A stretch of DNA of 64,000 nucleotides, taken from positions 1 to 64,000 of the forward strand of contig NZ_DATESC010000030.1 in assembly GCF_035271045.1 (NCBI RefSeq), written 5' to 3'. The translations under genes were made by a program, and so were the position numbers. The notes under the pieces are model-generated. The model searched no databases. It saw only the letters and a list, made by a program, of their open reading frames with translations, and was not told where the DNA came from. Below are positions 30,361-40,008 of this stretch, piece by piece. How positions within the stretch are numbered: the first letter of the stretch is position 1; each line of letters begins with the position of its first letter. This DNA comes from Marinospirillum sp035271045. GTDB taxonomy: Bacteria; Pseudomonadota; Gammaproteobacteria; Pseudomonadales; Halomonadaceae.

Positions 30361-30440
30361 CTAACTAACCTGTCCAATAAATGGGGGTCAGTTCAGCTAG
30401 CTCGGGGCTTTTTTATTGCATCTCTAAAACATACTTCTTT

Positions 30441-30458
30441 AAAAAGCTACCGCTTTAA
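30441..30458 (-). terminator. Possible weak terminator behind the RND gene
   Basis: On the minus strand AAAGC-GGTA-GCTTT is followed by TT and AAAG, a short stem of five pairs about 13 bp after the RND stop codon. Weak on its own. Confidence 0.3.
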
Positions 30459-30470
30459 AACTTCCAGAAC

Positions 30471-33400
30471 TTAATCGTGTGGAATGCCACGCTTGCGATA
30501 AATCGAGTAGTAAAGCAGTGGTATTACCACTAGCGTTAGTATAGTTGAAACTAACAAGCCAAAGATTAGTGAAATGGCTAGGCCATTAAAAATAGGGTCG
30601 TCTAGGATAAAGAAGCCACCCACCATCGCTGCCACGGCGGTTAGAATAATTGGCTGGGCTCTTACGGCACTTGCTTTAATCACTGCATCTTCCCAACAAG
30701 CGCCTTCACGAATCGACTGGTTAATAAAGTCGACTAACAGTATTGAGTTACGCACAATGATTCCTGCTAGGGCAATCATGCCGATCATACTGGTTGCGGT
30801 GAATTGTGAATTAAGCAACGCATGCCCCGGCATAATGCCGATCATGGTTAAAGGAATGGGTGCCATAATCACCAAAGGTACTAAATAAGATTTAAACTGC
30901 GCGACAACGAGCATATAAATAAGGATCATCCCCACGGCATAGGCAATACCCATATCACGGAAAGTTTCGTAAGTGATCTGCCACTCACCATCCCATTTAA
31001 TGGCGGCTGTATCTGGCCAAGTGGGTTGGTTAATAAAGTACTGCTCTGGTGCATCTACTTCATCGGCCAAGGTAAACACTGCATCAAACATACCGTAAAG
31101 TGGCGAGTCTAATTTACCGGCCATATCCGCCATTACATAATTCACTGGCAGTAAATCTTTGTGGTAAATAGAACCCTGCCAATCGGCAGCTGTTACTTTA
31201 GCAAACTCTGACAAGCTCACTAGCTGGCCTGAACGGTTACGCACACTTAACGACAGCAGCTGCGAAGCTTGGGCTTTATCGCCTTCTGATAGCTGTAAAC
31301 GTATGGGGACTGGGTATTTCATTCGTTCATCGTGTAGGTAGCTCAGTTCAACCTGCCCTAAAGCTATGGATAAAGCTTCAACTAGCTGGCCTTGGGCTAC
31401 ACCTAAACGTGCCGCACGATCACGGTCTACCTGAATCAGCCAGCGGTTAGCACTGGCTTCTAACGTGGTATCCACATCAATAACATCATCAGTGCCTTTA
31501 AGTAGCGTTTCTACTCTGCGAGTCATCGCCGCTCTTATCGCAGGTTCTGGGCCATAAATTTCTGCAACCACAGGGGCTAATACGGGCGGACCAGGCGGTA
31601 CTTCAACAATTTTTACGTTGGCATTAAAGCGTTCACCTATGGCTTGCAAAGGCGCACGAACCGACAAGGCAATGGGGTGAGAAGCTAGCTTACGATCACG
31701 ACGGTCAACTAAGTTCACTTGAATATCGCCCATGTGCGGGTCAGCACGTAAATAATACTGACGCACTAGGCCGTTAAAGTTAATGGGTGCCGCTGTGCCA
31801 GCATAGGTTTGCCAGCTCATCACTTCGGGTACGGTTTCTAGGTACTCACCTAGCGCCAACAGTACTCTTTGAGTTTCCTCAACGGGTGTGCCTTCTGGCA
31901 TATCAACAATCACCTGAAATTCAGATTTATTGTCGAAGGGTAGCATTTTCATCACTACCGCTTGGAAAGCAGGTAACGAAGCTGCACCTATTGTTAAAAG
32001 CACTACCGTTACACCTAAAATAACACGGCGCTTACGGCTTTCACCCAAGAAAGGACGCATTACTTTATCGAAGAAGTTAAGCACTCGATCTTTCTTAGCT
32101 TCAGCTTTAGTATCACCTGAATCATGGCCTTCATGCTTCATTAACTTAACAGCTAACCAAGGCGTCACGACAAAGGCAATAATCAGTGAAATCAACATAC
32201 CGGCAGAGGCATTAATGGGAATTGGGCTCATATAAGGGCCCATCAAACCACTAACAAAGGCCATTGGTAGCAAAGCAGCAATAACGGTAAAGGTGGCCAA
32301 AATGGTGGGCGCACCGACTTCATCAACCGCTGTCGGCACAACTTCAACCAGCGATTTGGTGCCCATTTTTAAATGCCGGTGAATATTTTCCACCACCACT
32401 ATGGCATCGTCGACCAAAATACCTATCGAGAAAATCAGCGCAAAAAGTGAAACTCGGTTTAACGTAAAGCCCCAAGCCCAAGAGAAAAATAGGGTAATGG
32501 CTAGGGTAATAACAACGGCGATACCGACAATTAATGCTTGGCGCCAGCCCAGTGCAGCTAACACAAGCAAAACGACCGAACCCGTCGCAAACAGCAGCTT
32601 GGTAATTAGAGTGTTGGATTTATCTGCCGCCGTGTAACCGTAATCACGGGTAACTAGCAGTTCAACACCCTGCGGAATCACTCGGTCTTTAAGTAGCTCT
32701 AAACGCTCAGTAACCGCTTGAGTAATATCAACCGCATTCTGACCCGGCTGTTTAGCGATGGCTAAAGTGACTGCCTGAGCTAACTGGCCAACAGGACGCT
32801 CACCTGCAGGACCAAAACCTGTCATCACACTTTGTGCTGGCACCTTGCCACCACGGGTTACTTCAGCAATGTCTTCTAAGAAAACCGGCGCACCTTCATG
32901 CATACCTACGACTAGGCGGCGCACTTCATTCACTTCACTTAATAAGCTGCCAGCCTGAACTGGTAAAGCCGTGCCATCTTGCACTACCCAAGCTTCTTGA
33001 GAAGTGGCATTGGCGGCTTCTAGTGCTTGCTGAATATCATTTAACGCTAGGTTATAACCACGCAGACGTGAGGTATCAAAAATCACCTGCACTTCATCCT
33101 TAGCACCACCTAGGGTGTAAATATCACGTGTACCGGGAATGCGCTTTAATTCAGTTTCTAACGCATGAGCAACGCTAGTTAAATTTTCAGCAGTGAATTT
33201 AGCATCATCACTAAAAAGCGTCAGCGCCATAATCGGCACATCATCAATGCCTTTGGCTTTAATTAAAGGCGGCAACGTGCCTAAATTCTGCGGTAACCAG
33301 TCTTGGTTGGTATACACCTGATTATAAAGGCTGACCAAAGCTTCTTGGCGTGGAATACCCACATCAAACTGTACGGTAATTACTGCCATGCCATGACGTG

Positions 33401-33674
33401 AAACAGAAAAAACGTGCTCCACATCGGCCATTTCACTCATCACCTGTTCAGCGGGTGTAGCAATGAGGTGTTCAACTTCAATAGGGCTAGCACCGGGAAA
33501 GGCAATAAAAATATCGGCCATGGTGACGTCTATTTGTGGCTCTTCTTCTTTAGGTGTGACGGCGACAGCAAACAACCCCATTAATAAGCCAGCAATCGCT
33601 AACAGAGGGGTTAGCCTAGACGTTTGGAAAGCAGCCGCAATGCGACCAGAAATCCTTAACTTGCTATCGCTCAT
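30471..33674 (-). CDS. RND efflux pump, inner-membrane permease
   Basis: A 1067-residue proton-driven RND pump of the AcrB/CzcA superfamily. It has the internal repeat of six helices each half, the N-terminal helix followed by FIAFPGASPIEVEHLIATPA, the helix-4 proton-relay aspartates in FSIGILVDDAIVVVENIHRH, and the last helices with GMIALAGIIVRNSILLVDFI. Substrate unknown; the EEEPQ start resembles pumps often annotated as hydrophobe/multidrug exporters rather than metal pumps. It follows its adaptor gene with an 11-base overlap. No outer-membrane channel gene is in the window. A fragment of a near-identical gene lies at 26601-26847. Confidence 0.92.
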   Translation of the reverse strand: MSDSKLRISGRIAAAFQTSRLTPLLAIAGLLMGLFAVAVTPKEEEPQIDVTMADIFIAFPGASPIEVEHLIATPAEQVMSEMADVEHVFSVSRHGMAVITVQFDVGIPRQEALVSLYNQVYTNQDWLPQNLGTLPPLIKAKGIDDVPIMALTLFSDDAKFTAENLTSVAHALETELKRIPGTRDIYTLGGAKDEVQVIFDTSRLRGYNLALNDIQQALEAANATSQEAWVVQDGTALPVQAGSLLSEVNEVRRLVVGMHEGAPVFLEDIAEVTRGGKVPAQSVMTGFGPAGERPVGQLAQAVTLAIAKQPGQNAVDITQAVTERLELLKDRVIPQGVELLVTRDYGYTAADKSNTLITKLLFATGSVVLLVLAALGWRQALIVGIAVVITLAITLFFSWAWGFTLNRVSLFALIFSIGILVDDAIVVVENIHRHLKMGTKSLVEVVPTAVDEVGAPTILATFTVIAALLPMAFVSGLMGPYMSPIPINASAGMLISLIIAFVVTPWLAVKLMKHEGHDSGDTKAEAKKDRVLNFFDKVMRPFLGESRKRRVILGVTVVLLTIGAASLPAFQAVVMKMLPFDNKSEFQVIVDMPEGTPVEETQRVLLALGEYLETVPEVMSWQTYAGTAAPINFNGLVRQYYLRADPHMGDIQVNLVDRRDRKLASHPIALSVRAPLQAIGERFNANVKIVEVPPGPPVLAPVVAEIYGPEPAIRAAMTRRVETLLKGTDDVIDVDTTLEASANRWLIQVDRDRAARLGVAQGQLVEALSIALGQVELSYLHDERMKYPVPIRLQLSEGDKAQASQLLSLSVRNRSGQLVSLSEFAKVTAADWQGSIYHKDLLPVNYVMADMAGKLDSPLYGMFDAVFTLADEVDAPEQYFINQPTWPDTAAIKWDGEWQITYETFRDMGIAYAVGMILIYMLVVAQFKSYLVPLVIMAPIPLTMIGIMPGHALLNSQFTATSMIGMIALAGIIVRNSILLVDFINQSIREGACWEDAVIKASAVRAQPIILTAVAAMVGGFFILDDPIFNGLAISLIFGLLVSTILTLVVIPLLYYSIYRKRGIPHD

Positions 33675-34689
33675 TGCTTGCCTCCATACTGGCTAAAGCA
33701 GCGGCAGGGCTAAGCACTAAACGCTCACCTTCGCCTAAACCTGACAACACTTCTAACTGCTCACCTTCACGGCTTCCTATACGTACTTGGCGTAAACGTG
33801 GCAGGTTTTTATCATCTAAAATATAAACAGCACGTAATTCACCCCGCTGAACTAAAGCAGAAGCAGGAACCCATAAAGCAGAACGTTCGGCAACGGGTAA
33901 ATTAACCTTCACCAACATGCCGGGGAATAAGTCACCTTCAGGGTTTTCTAAATTCATACGCACACGAAAAGTATGGGTTGCAGGGTCTGCATAGGGGTAA
34001 AAAGTCATGCTAGAGGTTTCCAGTACACGTCCAGTGTCTAGCATGACTTGGGCTTCACGCTTTTCACGGGCGCTAGCTGTATAGCGCTGGGGTAACGCCA
34101 CAACGACGCGCAATGCTTCTAAAGACAAACCCGACATCAGCGGCTGACCCGCACTAACCGACGCACCTTCTTCAACGTGGCGCTCAGTCATAATGCCACC
34201 ATAAGGGGCTACAATACGGGTGTAATCCATCTGTTTACGCGCTTCAGCAACACTGGCTTGGGCGCGGCTAGTTCTAGCTTCAGCAGCACTGAGTTGGTTG
34301 CGGGCTTGGTCTAGCTGGGCTTGAGAAGCTAGCTCACGCTTATAAATGCCTTCGATACGTGCAAAGTTTTGCTTGGCATCTTTTAAATTGGCTTGCGCTT
34401 CACTTAGACCCGCTTCAGCTTGGTTTAGACGTGCGTTTTGTTCGGTGGAATCCAATTCAACCAATACATCACCCAAGGCAACAGCATCGTCCACATCAAA
34501 ATACACTTTACGAACCTGACCACTGGTTTGAGCAGATACCGTGGCTTGATGCACCGCCTCTATTACACCATCTAACTGAATTTTCTCAACTAGGCTAGCA
34601 CGCTGAACCGGCTGGGTTTCCAGCGCCAGCACCTGCAGCGAGATACCAGCCAACATAGCGATAGCTAGCATCTTCCAAGAATTGTTCAT
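33664..34689 (-). CDS. RND periplasmic adaptor (membrane fusion protein)
   Basis: A 341-residue HlyD/AcrA-type adaptor. N-terminal signal (WKMLAIAMLAGISLQVLALE), lipoyl halves (TVSAQTSGQVRKVYFDVDDAV near 50-70, TRIVAPYGGIMTERHVEEGASV near 156-177) flanking a coiled-coil hairpin of about 80 residues (LDSTEQNARLNQAEAGLSEA to SVAEARKQMDY), then the beta-barrel and membrane-proximal domains. It has no lipobox cysteine. ATG 34689, with GGAG nine bases before, is chosen over the ATG two codons earlier, which touches the ribosome binding site. First gene of the pair with the RND permease. Confidence 0.9.
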   Translation of the reverse strand: MNNSWKMLAIAMLAGISLQVLALETQPVQRASLVEKIQLDGVIEAVHQATVSAQTSGQVRKVYFDVDDAVALGDVLVELDSTEQNARLNQAEAGLSEAQANLKDAKQNFARIEGIYKRELASQAQLDQARNQLSAAEARTSRAQASVAEARKQMDYTRIVAPYGGIMTERHVEEGASVSAGQPLMSGLSLEALRVVVALPQRYTASAREKREAQVMLDTGRVLETSSMTFYPYADPATHTFRVRMNLENPEGDLFPGMLVKVNLPVAERSALWVPASALVQRGELRAVYILDDKNLPRLRQVRIGSREGEQLEVLSGLGEGERLVLSPAAALASMEASNER

Positions 34690-34791
34690 CCCCATCTCTC
34701 CAGTATCAGAAATTATTGTTAGTAAAAAAATGCCAATCAGTATAACAGCAAATCTTAATGTAGTAATTTACAACCTACTAATATACCCAGC

Positions 34792-35829
34792 TCAAACCAT
34801 TTTCTGCTGATCAGAAGACGTTTGCGCCAGCCCACGCCGATAAGTACCCGGTGTACTGCCAGTCCAGTTACGAAAAGCGCGATTAAAACTGGCTAAATCC
34901 TCGAACCCTAACTGACCTGCCAATATTGCCAAAGAAACCGAACTACTGGTTAATTGCTGAATCGCTAAATCGCGGCGCACTTCATCTTTTATGGCTTGAA
35001 AATGCGTACCTTCTGCTGCTAAACGGCGTGATAAAGTTCTAACGGATAAATGTACCGCTTGTGCAACTTGATAAATAACAGCACCGACTTGATTTTCTTC
35101 GCTTAAATAATCCCTAACTCGGTGCACCAGCAACCGTTCACCAAAAGAAACGTAAATCCAATCAGCAGGGGCTTTTTGCAAAAATGCGCTTAATTGCTGC
35201 TTGGTTTGCCTGATGGGTTTACGCAGCAACTTTTTATCGAAGTGTATAGCCGTCCAAGGCTGATCGAATGCCACTTCTCCAGGGTAAAAATACAGGTATT
35301 CATGGCTGTGTTGCGGCTGGTTATAGGCACAACTGATTTTTAAAGGTGGGATTTTTTCAGCAATTAACCAAGAAGCAATGCCGTGTATCAGCTTTAACAT
35401 CAACTCATGCACTAACACTCTATTACCTTGCAAAGGTGCATTTTCTATAAATCGTATAGAAGCACAATCATCATCAATAATAAGTTGATAAGAAATATCA
35501 TCTAGCAGCAAACGAAAAAATTGGCTATAGCGGTATAAAGCCACTTGTAAATTAGGTGCATCTAACAAACTTAAACACAGGTATTTTAATGTACCACCAC
35601 GCAAGGGCCGACTAAAAAAACCGGGGGTTTCATCATCGTATTCATTCGCCAATAAACGGTACAAGCGTGCAAATTGTAAAACCGTTACTCGCCCATGCGG
35701 TGCTTCTAATAAAAAGTAAGGAATACCCGCCTGTAATAAAAAATATTTACGCCGTGCCAAGGTCGTCGTTATACCTTGAAACAGATTATGTACAAAATGC
35801 ATGGGTACTGTTGTTGATGCAGCGTCCAT
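34792..35829 (-). CDS. AraC-family transcriptional regulator
   Basis: A 345-residue regulator. The N-terminal 220 residues match the ligand-binding domain seen in OruR/ArgR-type AraC proteins (YFLLEAPHGRVTVLQFARLY, GGTLKYLCLSLL near 75-86). The C-terminal 100 residues form the two-helix-turn-helix AraC domain (QAVHLSVRTLSRRLAAEGTH, LAGQLGFEDLASFNRAFRNW, GSTPGTYRR). ATG 35829 with AAGGGG eight bases upstream is taken as start. It is divergent from the binding-protein gene and the acyl-CoA genes at 36027, and downstream of it on its own strand is the RND pair. It may control either side; inducers of such regulators are often carboxylic acids or amino acids. Confidence 0.88.
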   Translation of the reverse strand: MDAASTTVPMHFVHNLFQGITTTLARRKYFLLQAGIPYFLLEAPHGRVTVLQFARLYRLLANEYDDETPGFFSRPLRGGTLKYLCLSLLDAPNLQVALYRYSQFFRLLLDDISYQLIIDDDCASIRFIENAPLQGNRVLVHELMLKLIHGIASWLIAEKIPPLKISCAYNQPQHSHEYLYFYPGEVAFDQPWTAIHFDKKLLRKPIRQTKQQLSAFLQKAPADWIYVSFGERLLVHRVRDYLSEENQVGAVIYQVAQAVHLSVRTLSRRLAAEGTHFQAIKDEVRRDLAIQQLTSSSVSLAILAGQLGFEDLASFNRAFRNWTGSTPGTYRRGLAQTSSDQQKMV

Positions 35830-36026
35830 TATCGCCCCTTTTTTCAAATTAAAGATTGGCACGAAATGCTAATTTTTTGGCATAAACCGCCAAGTAACAA
35901 TTTTAAATCCGCCTAGTATGAATAGAGTAAATCTGTTTACCTAACTAGAATCATCACGATTTTAAGTCAGTAAAACAATAGATTGCGCTATAAAACAAAA
36001 ACAATAAATTACAATGGAATACTAAC

Positions 36027-37244
36027 ATGATGTTTAAACCCACACTCATAATGGCAGCTTTAGCTAGTTCTTTAGCCTTTTCTGCAACAGCAGCAGCGGC
36101 GATGAATGACAATGAAATCCGTATTGGCTACCTAGCCGATATGTCTGGCCCTTACCGTGATCCTATTGGCCCCAAAGGTATGGATGCCATTCAAATGGCG
36201 ATTGATGAATTTGGTGGTCAAGTAAATGGCGCAAAAATTGTCACTTTTAGTGCCGATGATCGCAATAGCGCTGACTTGGGTTCTAGCATTGTTAGAAGTT
36301 GGATAGACCAAGATAAAGTGGACATGGTCACTGGCTTAATTGCTTCTTCTGTAACTCTGGCCTCAATTAAACTATTAGAAGAAAATGACAAGCTAGGCCT
36401 AGTTAATGGCGCGGTTTCTTCATCTATAACTAATGAACACTGCGGCCCTAACCATTTTCACTGGGTTTACGATACTTGGGCTATGTCTAACGGTACAGCC
36501 AGTGCCATTACCCAAGAAGGTAACAAAGACTGGTTTTTGCTCAGTGCTGACTACTCTTTTGGTCATGCTTTAGAGCGAGACGTAGAGCAAGCAGTCAAAG
36601 CCAATGGTGGTAAAATTGTTGGTAAGGTTCGTCACCCCTTCCCTAGTACCGACGTTGCTTCTTTTATGCTGCAAGCTCAATCATCTGGCGCAAAGGTTAT
36701 TAGTTTAAATAACGCGGGTACAGATACCACTAACGCCATACGCACTGCCAGCGAATTTGGTATTACCCAATCCGGACAAATTTTAGCCGGTATGGTGGTA
36801 TTTAGTAGCGATGTTCGCAGTCTAGGTTTAGAAACGGCCCAAGGGTTACAGTTTACTAAAGCCTGGTATTACGACATTAACCCTGAAGCGCGTGCTTGGG
36901 CAGAAAAGTTCAAAAAAATAACTGGCACCATGCCAACCATGGTTCACGCTGGTCTTTATTCAAGTACCCGCCACTACCTTCAAGCCGTTAAAGACACTGG
37001 AACAGATGACACCCAAACGGTTCGCAAAAAAATGATGGAAACGCCAGTCAACGATATTTTCGCTAAAAATGCTTACATTCGGGAAGACGGCCGCATGGTG
37101 CATGATATGTACCTAGTGCGTGTTAAAACGCCGCAAGAATCTACAGATGAAGATGATTTATTTGAAATCGTACGCACCATTCCTGCCGATAAAGCCTTCC
37201 GCCCTTTATCTGAAAGCGTTTGTAAAATGGTTACCAAGCAATAA
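36027..37244 (+). CDS. ABC-type substrate-binding protein, Leu/Ile/Val-type fold
   Basis: A 405-residue periplasmic binding protein. Signal peptide MMFKPTLIMAALASSLAFSA with a probable AAA cleavage near residue 24. The mature part begins NDNEIRIGYLADMSGPYRDP and continues GMDAIQMAIDEFGG, the start typical of type I branched-chain amino acid or aromatic acid binders. ADYSFGHALERDVEQAVKANGG marks the second lobe. No ABC permease or ATPase gene is in the window. It is first in a plus-strand run with acyl-CoA ligase, dehydrogenase, thiolase and a second ligase, so the ligand is probably an organic acid that is then activated to its CoA ester. That link is inference. Confidence 0.88.
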   Translation: MMFKPTLIMAALASSLAFSATAAAAMNDNEIRIGYLADMSGPYRDPIGPKGMDAIQMAIDEFGGQVNGAKIVTFSADDRNSADLGSSIVRSWIDQDKVDMVTGLIASSVTLASIKLLEENDKLGLVNGAVSSSITNEHCGPNHFHWVYDTWAMSNGTASAITQEGNKDWFLLSADYSFGHALERDVEQAVKANGGKIVGKVRHPFPSTDVASFMLQAQSSGAKVISLNNAGTDTTNAIRTASEFGITQSGQILAGMVVFSSDVRSLGLETAQGLQFTKAWYYDINPEARAWAEKFKKITGTMPTMVHAGLYSSTRHYLQAVKDTGTDDTQTVRKKMMETPVNDIFAKNAYIREDGRMVHDMYLVRVKTPQESTDEDDLFEIVRTIPADKAFRPLSESVCKMVTKQ

Positions 37245-37274
37245 GAAAAATTTAATTAAGAGGGCCTAATAATT

Positions 37275-38810
37275 ATGACAATTTCTCCTCAAGCCAACAC
37301 TATCAGCGCTGCGCTTAGTCGTAGTGCACGTAAAAATGCTACTTCAGTAGCCTTAAAATTTTTAGATAGGCAGTGGACTTACCAAGCATTAAACCTTGCA
37401 GTTAACAAAATTGCTAACCAGCTTATTAAGCAAGGTCTTAAAAAGGGCGACAGGGTTGTCGCCTATGGTAAAAACTCCGATGCCTATGTTTTAGCTTGGC
37501 TAGCCATTTTACGCGCGGGTCTGGTTCATGTACCCACTAATTTTGCACTGAGCGCAGAGGAGCTGCGCTATGTTGTTCAGCAATCCGAAGCGCGTGGCAT
37601 CATTAGTGATCTCAGCCTAGCAGCCCATGTTGAACCCGCAATTAAAGACGCTAACCTTGTTTTTAAAGCGCACTTTCATAGCAGCCAAGCACAAGCAACC
37701 GATATTTTACAGCTAGCCTTAGCTGACTTACCCGCTAATACGCCAGAAGTTGCGCTAGCCAATGATGACTTGGCTCAGTTCCTTTATACCTCAGGCACAA
37801 CTGCTGCACCCAAAGCCGCCATGATGACACATCAAGCATTAATGGCAGAGTATATGGCTTGTATGGTTGAGCTAGATTTAAAACCCAACGAACCCATGCT
37901 AGCTGCTTTACCTTTATATCACTCAGCTCAAATGCATGTATTTTTAATGCCTGCATTACTTTTAGGTACTAGCGTGCGCTTAATGGAAAGTCCTTTACCA
38001 GACCAGTGCCTAGAATGGATAGAAAAAGAATCCCTTGTTTCATTTTTTGCTCCGCCTACTTTTTGGATAGCACTGCTACGCCACCCAGACTTTGATAAAC
38101 GCAATTTAAGCAGTCTTAAAAAAGCTTACTACGGTGCTTCAATTATGCCAGTGCCTGTTCTTAAAGAAATGGAGCAGCGCTTACCCGGTGTTGGGCTATA
38201 TAACTGCTATGGACAAAGTGAAATAGCACCGCTAGCTACTGTTTTACGCCCTGAAGACCATGCTGATCGCCCAGCTTCAGCAGGCCGCCCGATAATTACC
38301 GTAGAAACACGCATTGTTGATTTAGAAATGAATGATATGCCAACAGGACAGCAGGGTGAAATTGTTCACCGTTCACCACAACTGCTGACTGGCTACTGGA
38401 ATAACCCTGAAATGTCTGAAGAAGCTTTTCAAGGCGGCTGGTTTCATTCCGGTGATGTTGGTTACCTAGATGAAGAAGGCTATTTGTTTATTGTTGACCG
38501 TATTAAAGACGTTATTAATACCGGCGGCGTTGTGGTTGCCAGCCGCGAAGTAGAAGAAGCTTTATTTACTCACCCAGCCGTATCAGAAGTAGCCGTTATT
38601 GGGATGCCCGATGATAAATGGATTGAAGCCATTACTGCTGTGGTGGTACTTAAAGAAGGCGCTTCAGCTACTGAAGCTGAGCTTATTCAACATGCCCGCC
38701 AGCACCTAGCACCCTTCAAACTACCTAAGAAAATTGTTTTTAGTGATTCACTCCCCAAAAGTACCGCAGGTAAAATTTTAAAGCGCCACCTGCGTAAGGA
38801 TATTCAATAA
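37275..38810 (+). CDS. AMP-dependent acyl-CoA ligase
   Basis: A 511-residue ANL-family ligase that activates a carboxylic acid with ATP and CoA. P-loop FLYTSGTTAAPKAAMMTH (residues 171-188 region), YNCYGQSEIAPL as A5, GWFHSGDVGYLDEEGYLFIVDR as A7-A8 hinge, and PKSTAGKILKRHL with the adenylation lysine near residue 501. Substrate class not determined; medium-chain or aromatic acids are both possible. It is 30 bp after the binding protein with AAGAGGG before ATG, and its stop overlaps the start of the acyl-CoA dehydrogenase (TAATG). A broken relative of residues 185-232 is found at 26848-26995. Confidence 0.9.
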   Translation: MTISPQANTISAALSRSARKNATSVALKFLDRQWTYQALNLAVNKIANQLIKQGLKKGDRVVAYGKNSDAYVLAWLAILRAGLVHVPTNFALSAEELRYVVQQSEARGIISDLSLAAHVEPAIKDANLVFKAHFHSSQAQATDILQLALADLPANTPEVALANDDLAQFLYTSGTTAAPKAAMMTHQALMAEYMACMVELDLKPNEPMLAALPLYHSAQMHVFLMPALLLGTSVRLMESPLPDQCLEWIEKESLVSFFAPPTFWIALLRHPDFDKRNLSSLKKAYYGASIMPVPVLKEMEQRLPGVGLYNCYGQSEIAPLATVLRPEDHADRPASAGRPIITVETRIVDLEMNDMPTGQQGEIVHRSPQLLTGYWNNPEMSEEAFQGGWFHSGDVGYLDEEGYLFIVDRIKDVINTGGVVVASREVEEALFTHPAVSEVAVIGMPDDKWIEAITAVVVLKEGASATEAELIQHARQHLAPFKLPKKIVFSDSLPKSTAGKILKRHLRKDIQ

Positions 38811-39952
38811 TGCTTGAACAAGATGAAAACACTCAGCTTTTCTACGAAATGATTTGCCGCTTTTTAGATAAAGAAGCCGATCCTTACTATTCTGATTGGG
38901 AGGAAGCAGGGCAAGTACCCCGTGATTTTTGGCTTAAGTTAGGTGAAGCAGGCATGTTGGCCATTGACCTAGCTGAAGACTACGGCGGCACAGGTGCAGA
39001 TTTTGCCATTACTCAGCTAGTGATAGAAGAAATATCCCGTCGTGGTTTTGGTGGTTTGTCTAGTGGTTACAATATTCACAGCAATATCGTTATTCCATAC
39101 ATAGAGCACCTAGCCAGCGAAGAACAAAAGCAATACTGGTTGCCACGCATGGCAAGTGGCGAAGTTATGAGTGCCATTGCCATGACCGAACCGGGTGCGG
39201 GCAGCGATTTAGCCAATATCAAAACCCGTGCTGAAAAGGTTGCCGAAGGCTGGAAGTTAAACGGCTCTAAAATTTTTATTACCAACGGCATGATGGCGGA
39301 TATGGTCATCGTTTGTGCCAAAACCGACCCGAGTGCCGGCGCTAAAGGCGTGTCGTTATTTTTAGTGGATGCTCACCTAGCGGGCTTTTCTCGTGGCAAA
39401 CCGATTAAAAAAATAGGCCAGCATGCCAGTGACACTGCCGAACTCTTTTTTGAAGATATGCTGTTACCAGCGGATGCACTCTTAGGCCAAGAAGGTTCTG
39501 GTTTTGCTTACCTAATGCAAGAACTACCTCGTGAACGCTTAGGTGTTGGCTCACAAGCCCTAGGTTCAATGGAAGGCGCTTTGGCGCTCACTTTAGATTA
39601 TGTGAAAGAGCGCACTGCCTTTGGTCAGCCGATTGCCAACTTCCAAAATACCCGTTTTAAACTGGCTGAAGTGCGCGCAAAAATTGATATGGCACGGGCT
39701 TATTTTAATCATTGTGTGGCGCTCTACCGTGAAAACCGTATGTCTGGCACCGATGCGGCGATTTTAAAATTACAACTTAGCGAAATGCAGTGCCAAACCA
39801 TTGATGAATGCCTACAACTCTTTGGTGGTTATGGTTACACGCTGGAATACCCCATCTCGCGTTTTTATGTGGATGCAAGAATCCAAACCATCTATGCCGG
39901 TACGTCTGAAATCATGAAAGAAGTGATTGCTCGCTCCATGCTTGGCAAATAG
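38810..39952 (+). CDS. Acyl-CoA dehydrogenase, LCAD/IVD-like catalytic arrangement
   Basis: A 380-residue FAD acyl-CoA dehydrogenase that makes the 2-enoyl-CoA. Signature 1 AIAMTEPGAGSDL (residues 123-135 region) and signature 2 QLFGGYGYTLEYPISRFYVD are present. The usual catalytic Glu of IYEGT is Ala here (TIYAGTSEIMKE). Instead an acidic residue stands in the earlier helix (ALGSMEGALALTLDYVKER), as in long-chain and isovaleryl-CoA dehydrogenases. So it should be active but of that subgroup. Coupled to the ligase by a one-base overlap. The last five codons plus stop are duplicated in tandem just after the gene. Confidence 0.92.
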   Translation: MLEQDENTQLFYEMICRFLDKEADPYYSDWEEAGQVPRDFWLKLGEAGMLAIDLAEDYGGTGADFAITQLVIEEISRRGFGGLSSGYNIHSNIVIPYIEHLASEEQKQYWLPRMASGEVMSAIAMTEPGAGSDLANIKTRAEKVAEGWKLNGSKIFITNGMMADMVIVCAKTDPSAGAKGVSLFLVDAHLAGFSRGKPIKKIGQHASDTAELFFEDMLLPADALLGQEGSGFAYLMQELPRERLGVGSQALGSMEGALALTLDYVKERTAFGQPIANFQNTRFKLAEVRAKIDMARAYFNHCVALYRENRMSGTDAAILKLQLSEMQCQTIDECLQLFGGYGYTLEYPISRFYVDARIQTIYAGTSEIMKEVIARSMLGK

Positions 39953-39967
39953 ATGCTTGGCAAATAG
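39938..39967. repeat. 15-bp tandem duplication at the acyl-CoA dehydrogenase stop
   Basis: ATGCTTGGCAAATAG occurs twice in a row, at 39938-39952 (the last codons MLGK and stop) and 39953-39967. The second copy is not translated. It is a recent local duplication with no protein effect. Confidence 0.95.
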
Positions 39968-40008
39968 CTTTGAGTAAATACTAAATAAATAGACATTAGG
40001 AATACAAA

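Larger units (their letters stand above)
29086..30395 (+). mobile_element. IS150-like element (IS3 family)
   Basis: A 1310-bp insertion sequence bounded by imperfect inverted repeats: TGAACTGACCCC-N6-TTGGACA at the left end and the reverse complement of the same pattern at the right end, 19 of 25 bases identical, with the first 12 perfect. It carries two overlapping genes like IS150. The flanking bases (AATTT on the left, GCTAG on the right) show no short direct repeat, so the original target duplication is missing. The second gene seems to have lost its first 40 codons. Confidence 0.92.

Noticed and set aside
29060..30420. An A-rich run with CCC left of the IS and GGGGC with a T-run right of it could be the two halves of one terminator split by the IS.
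   Set aside because: The halves pair with a mismatch and the flanks have no target duplication, so the original sequence cannot be reconstructed.
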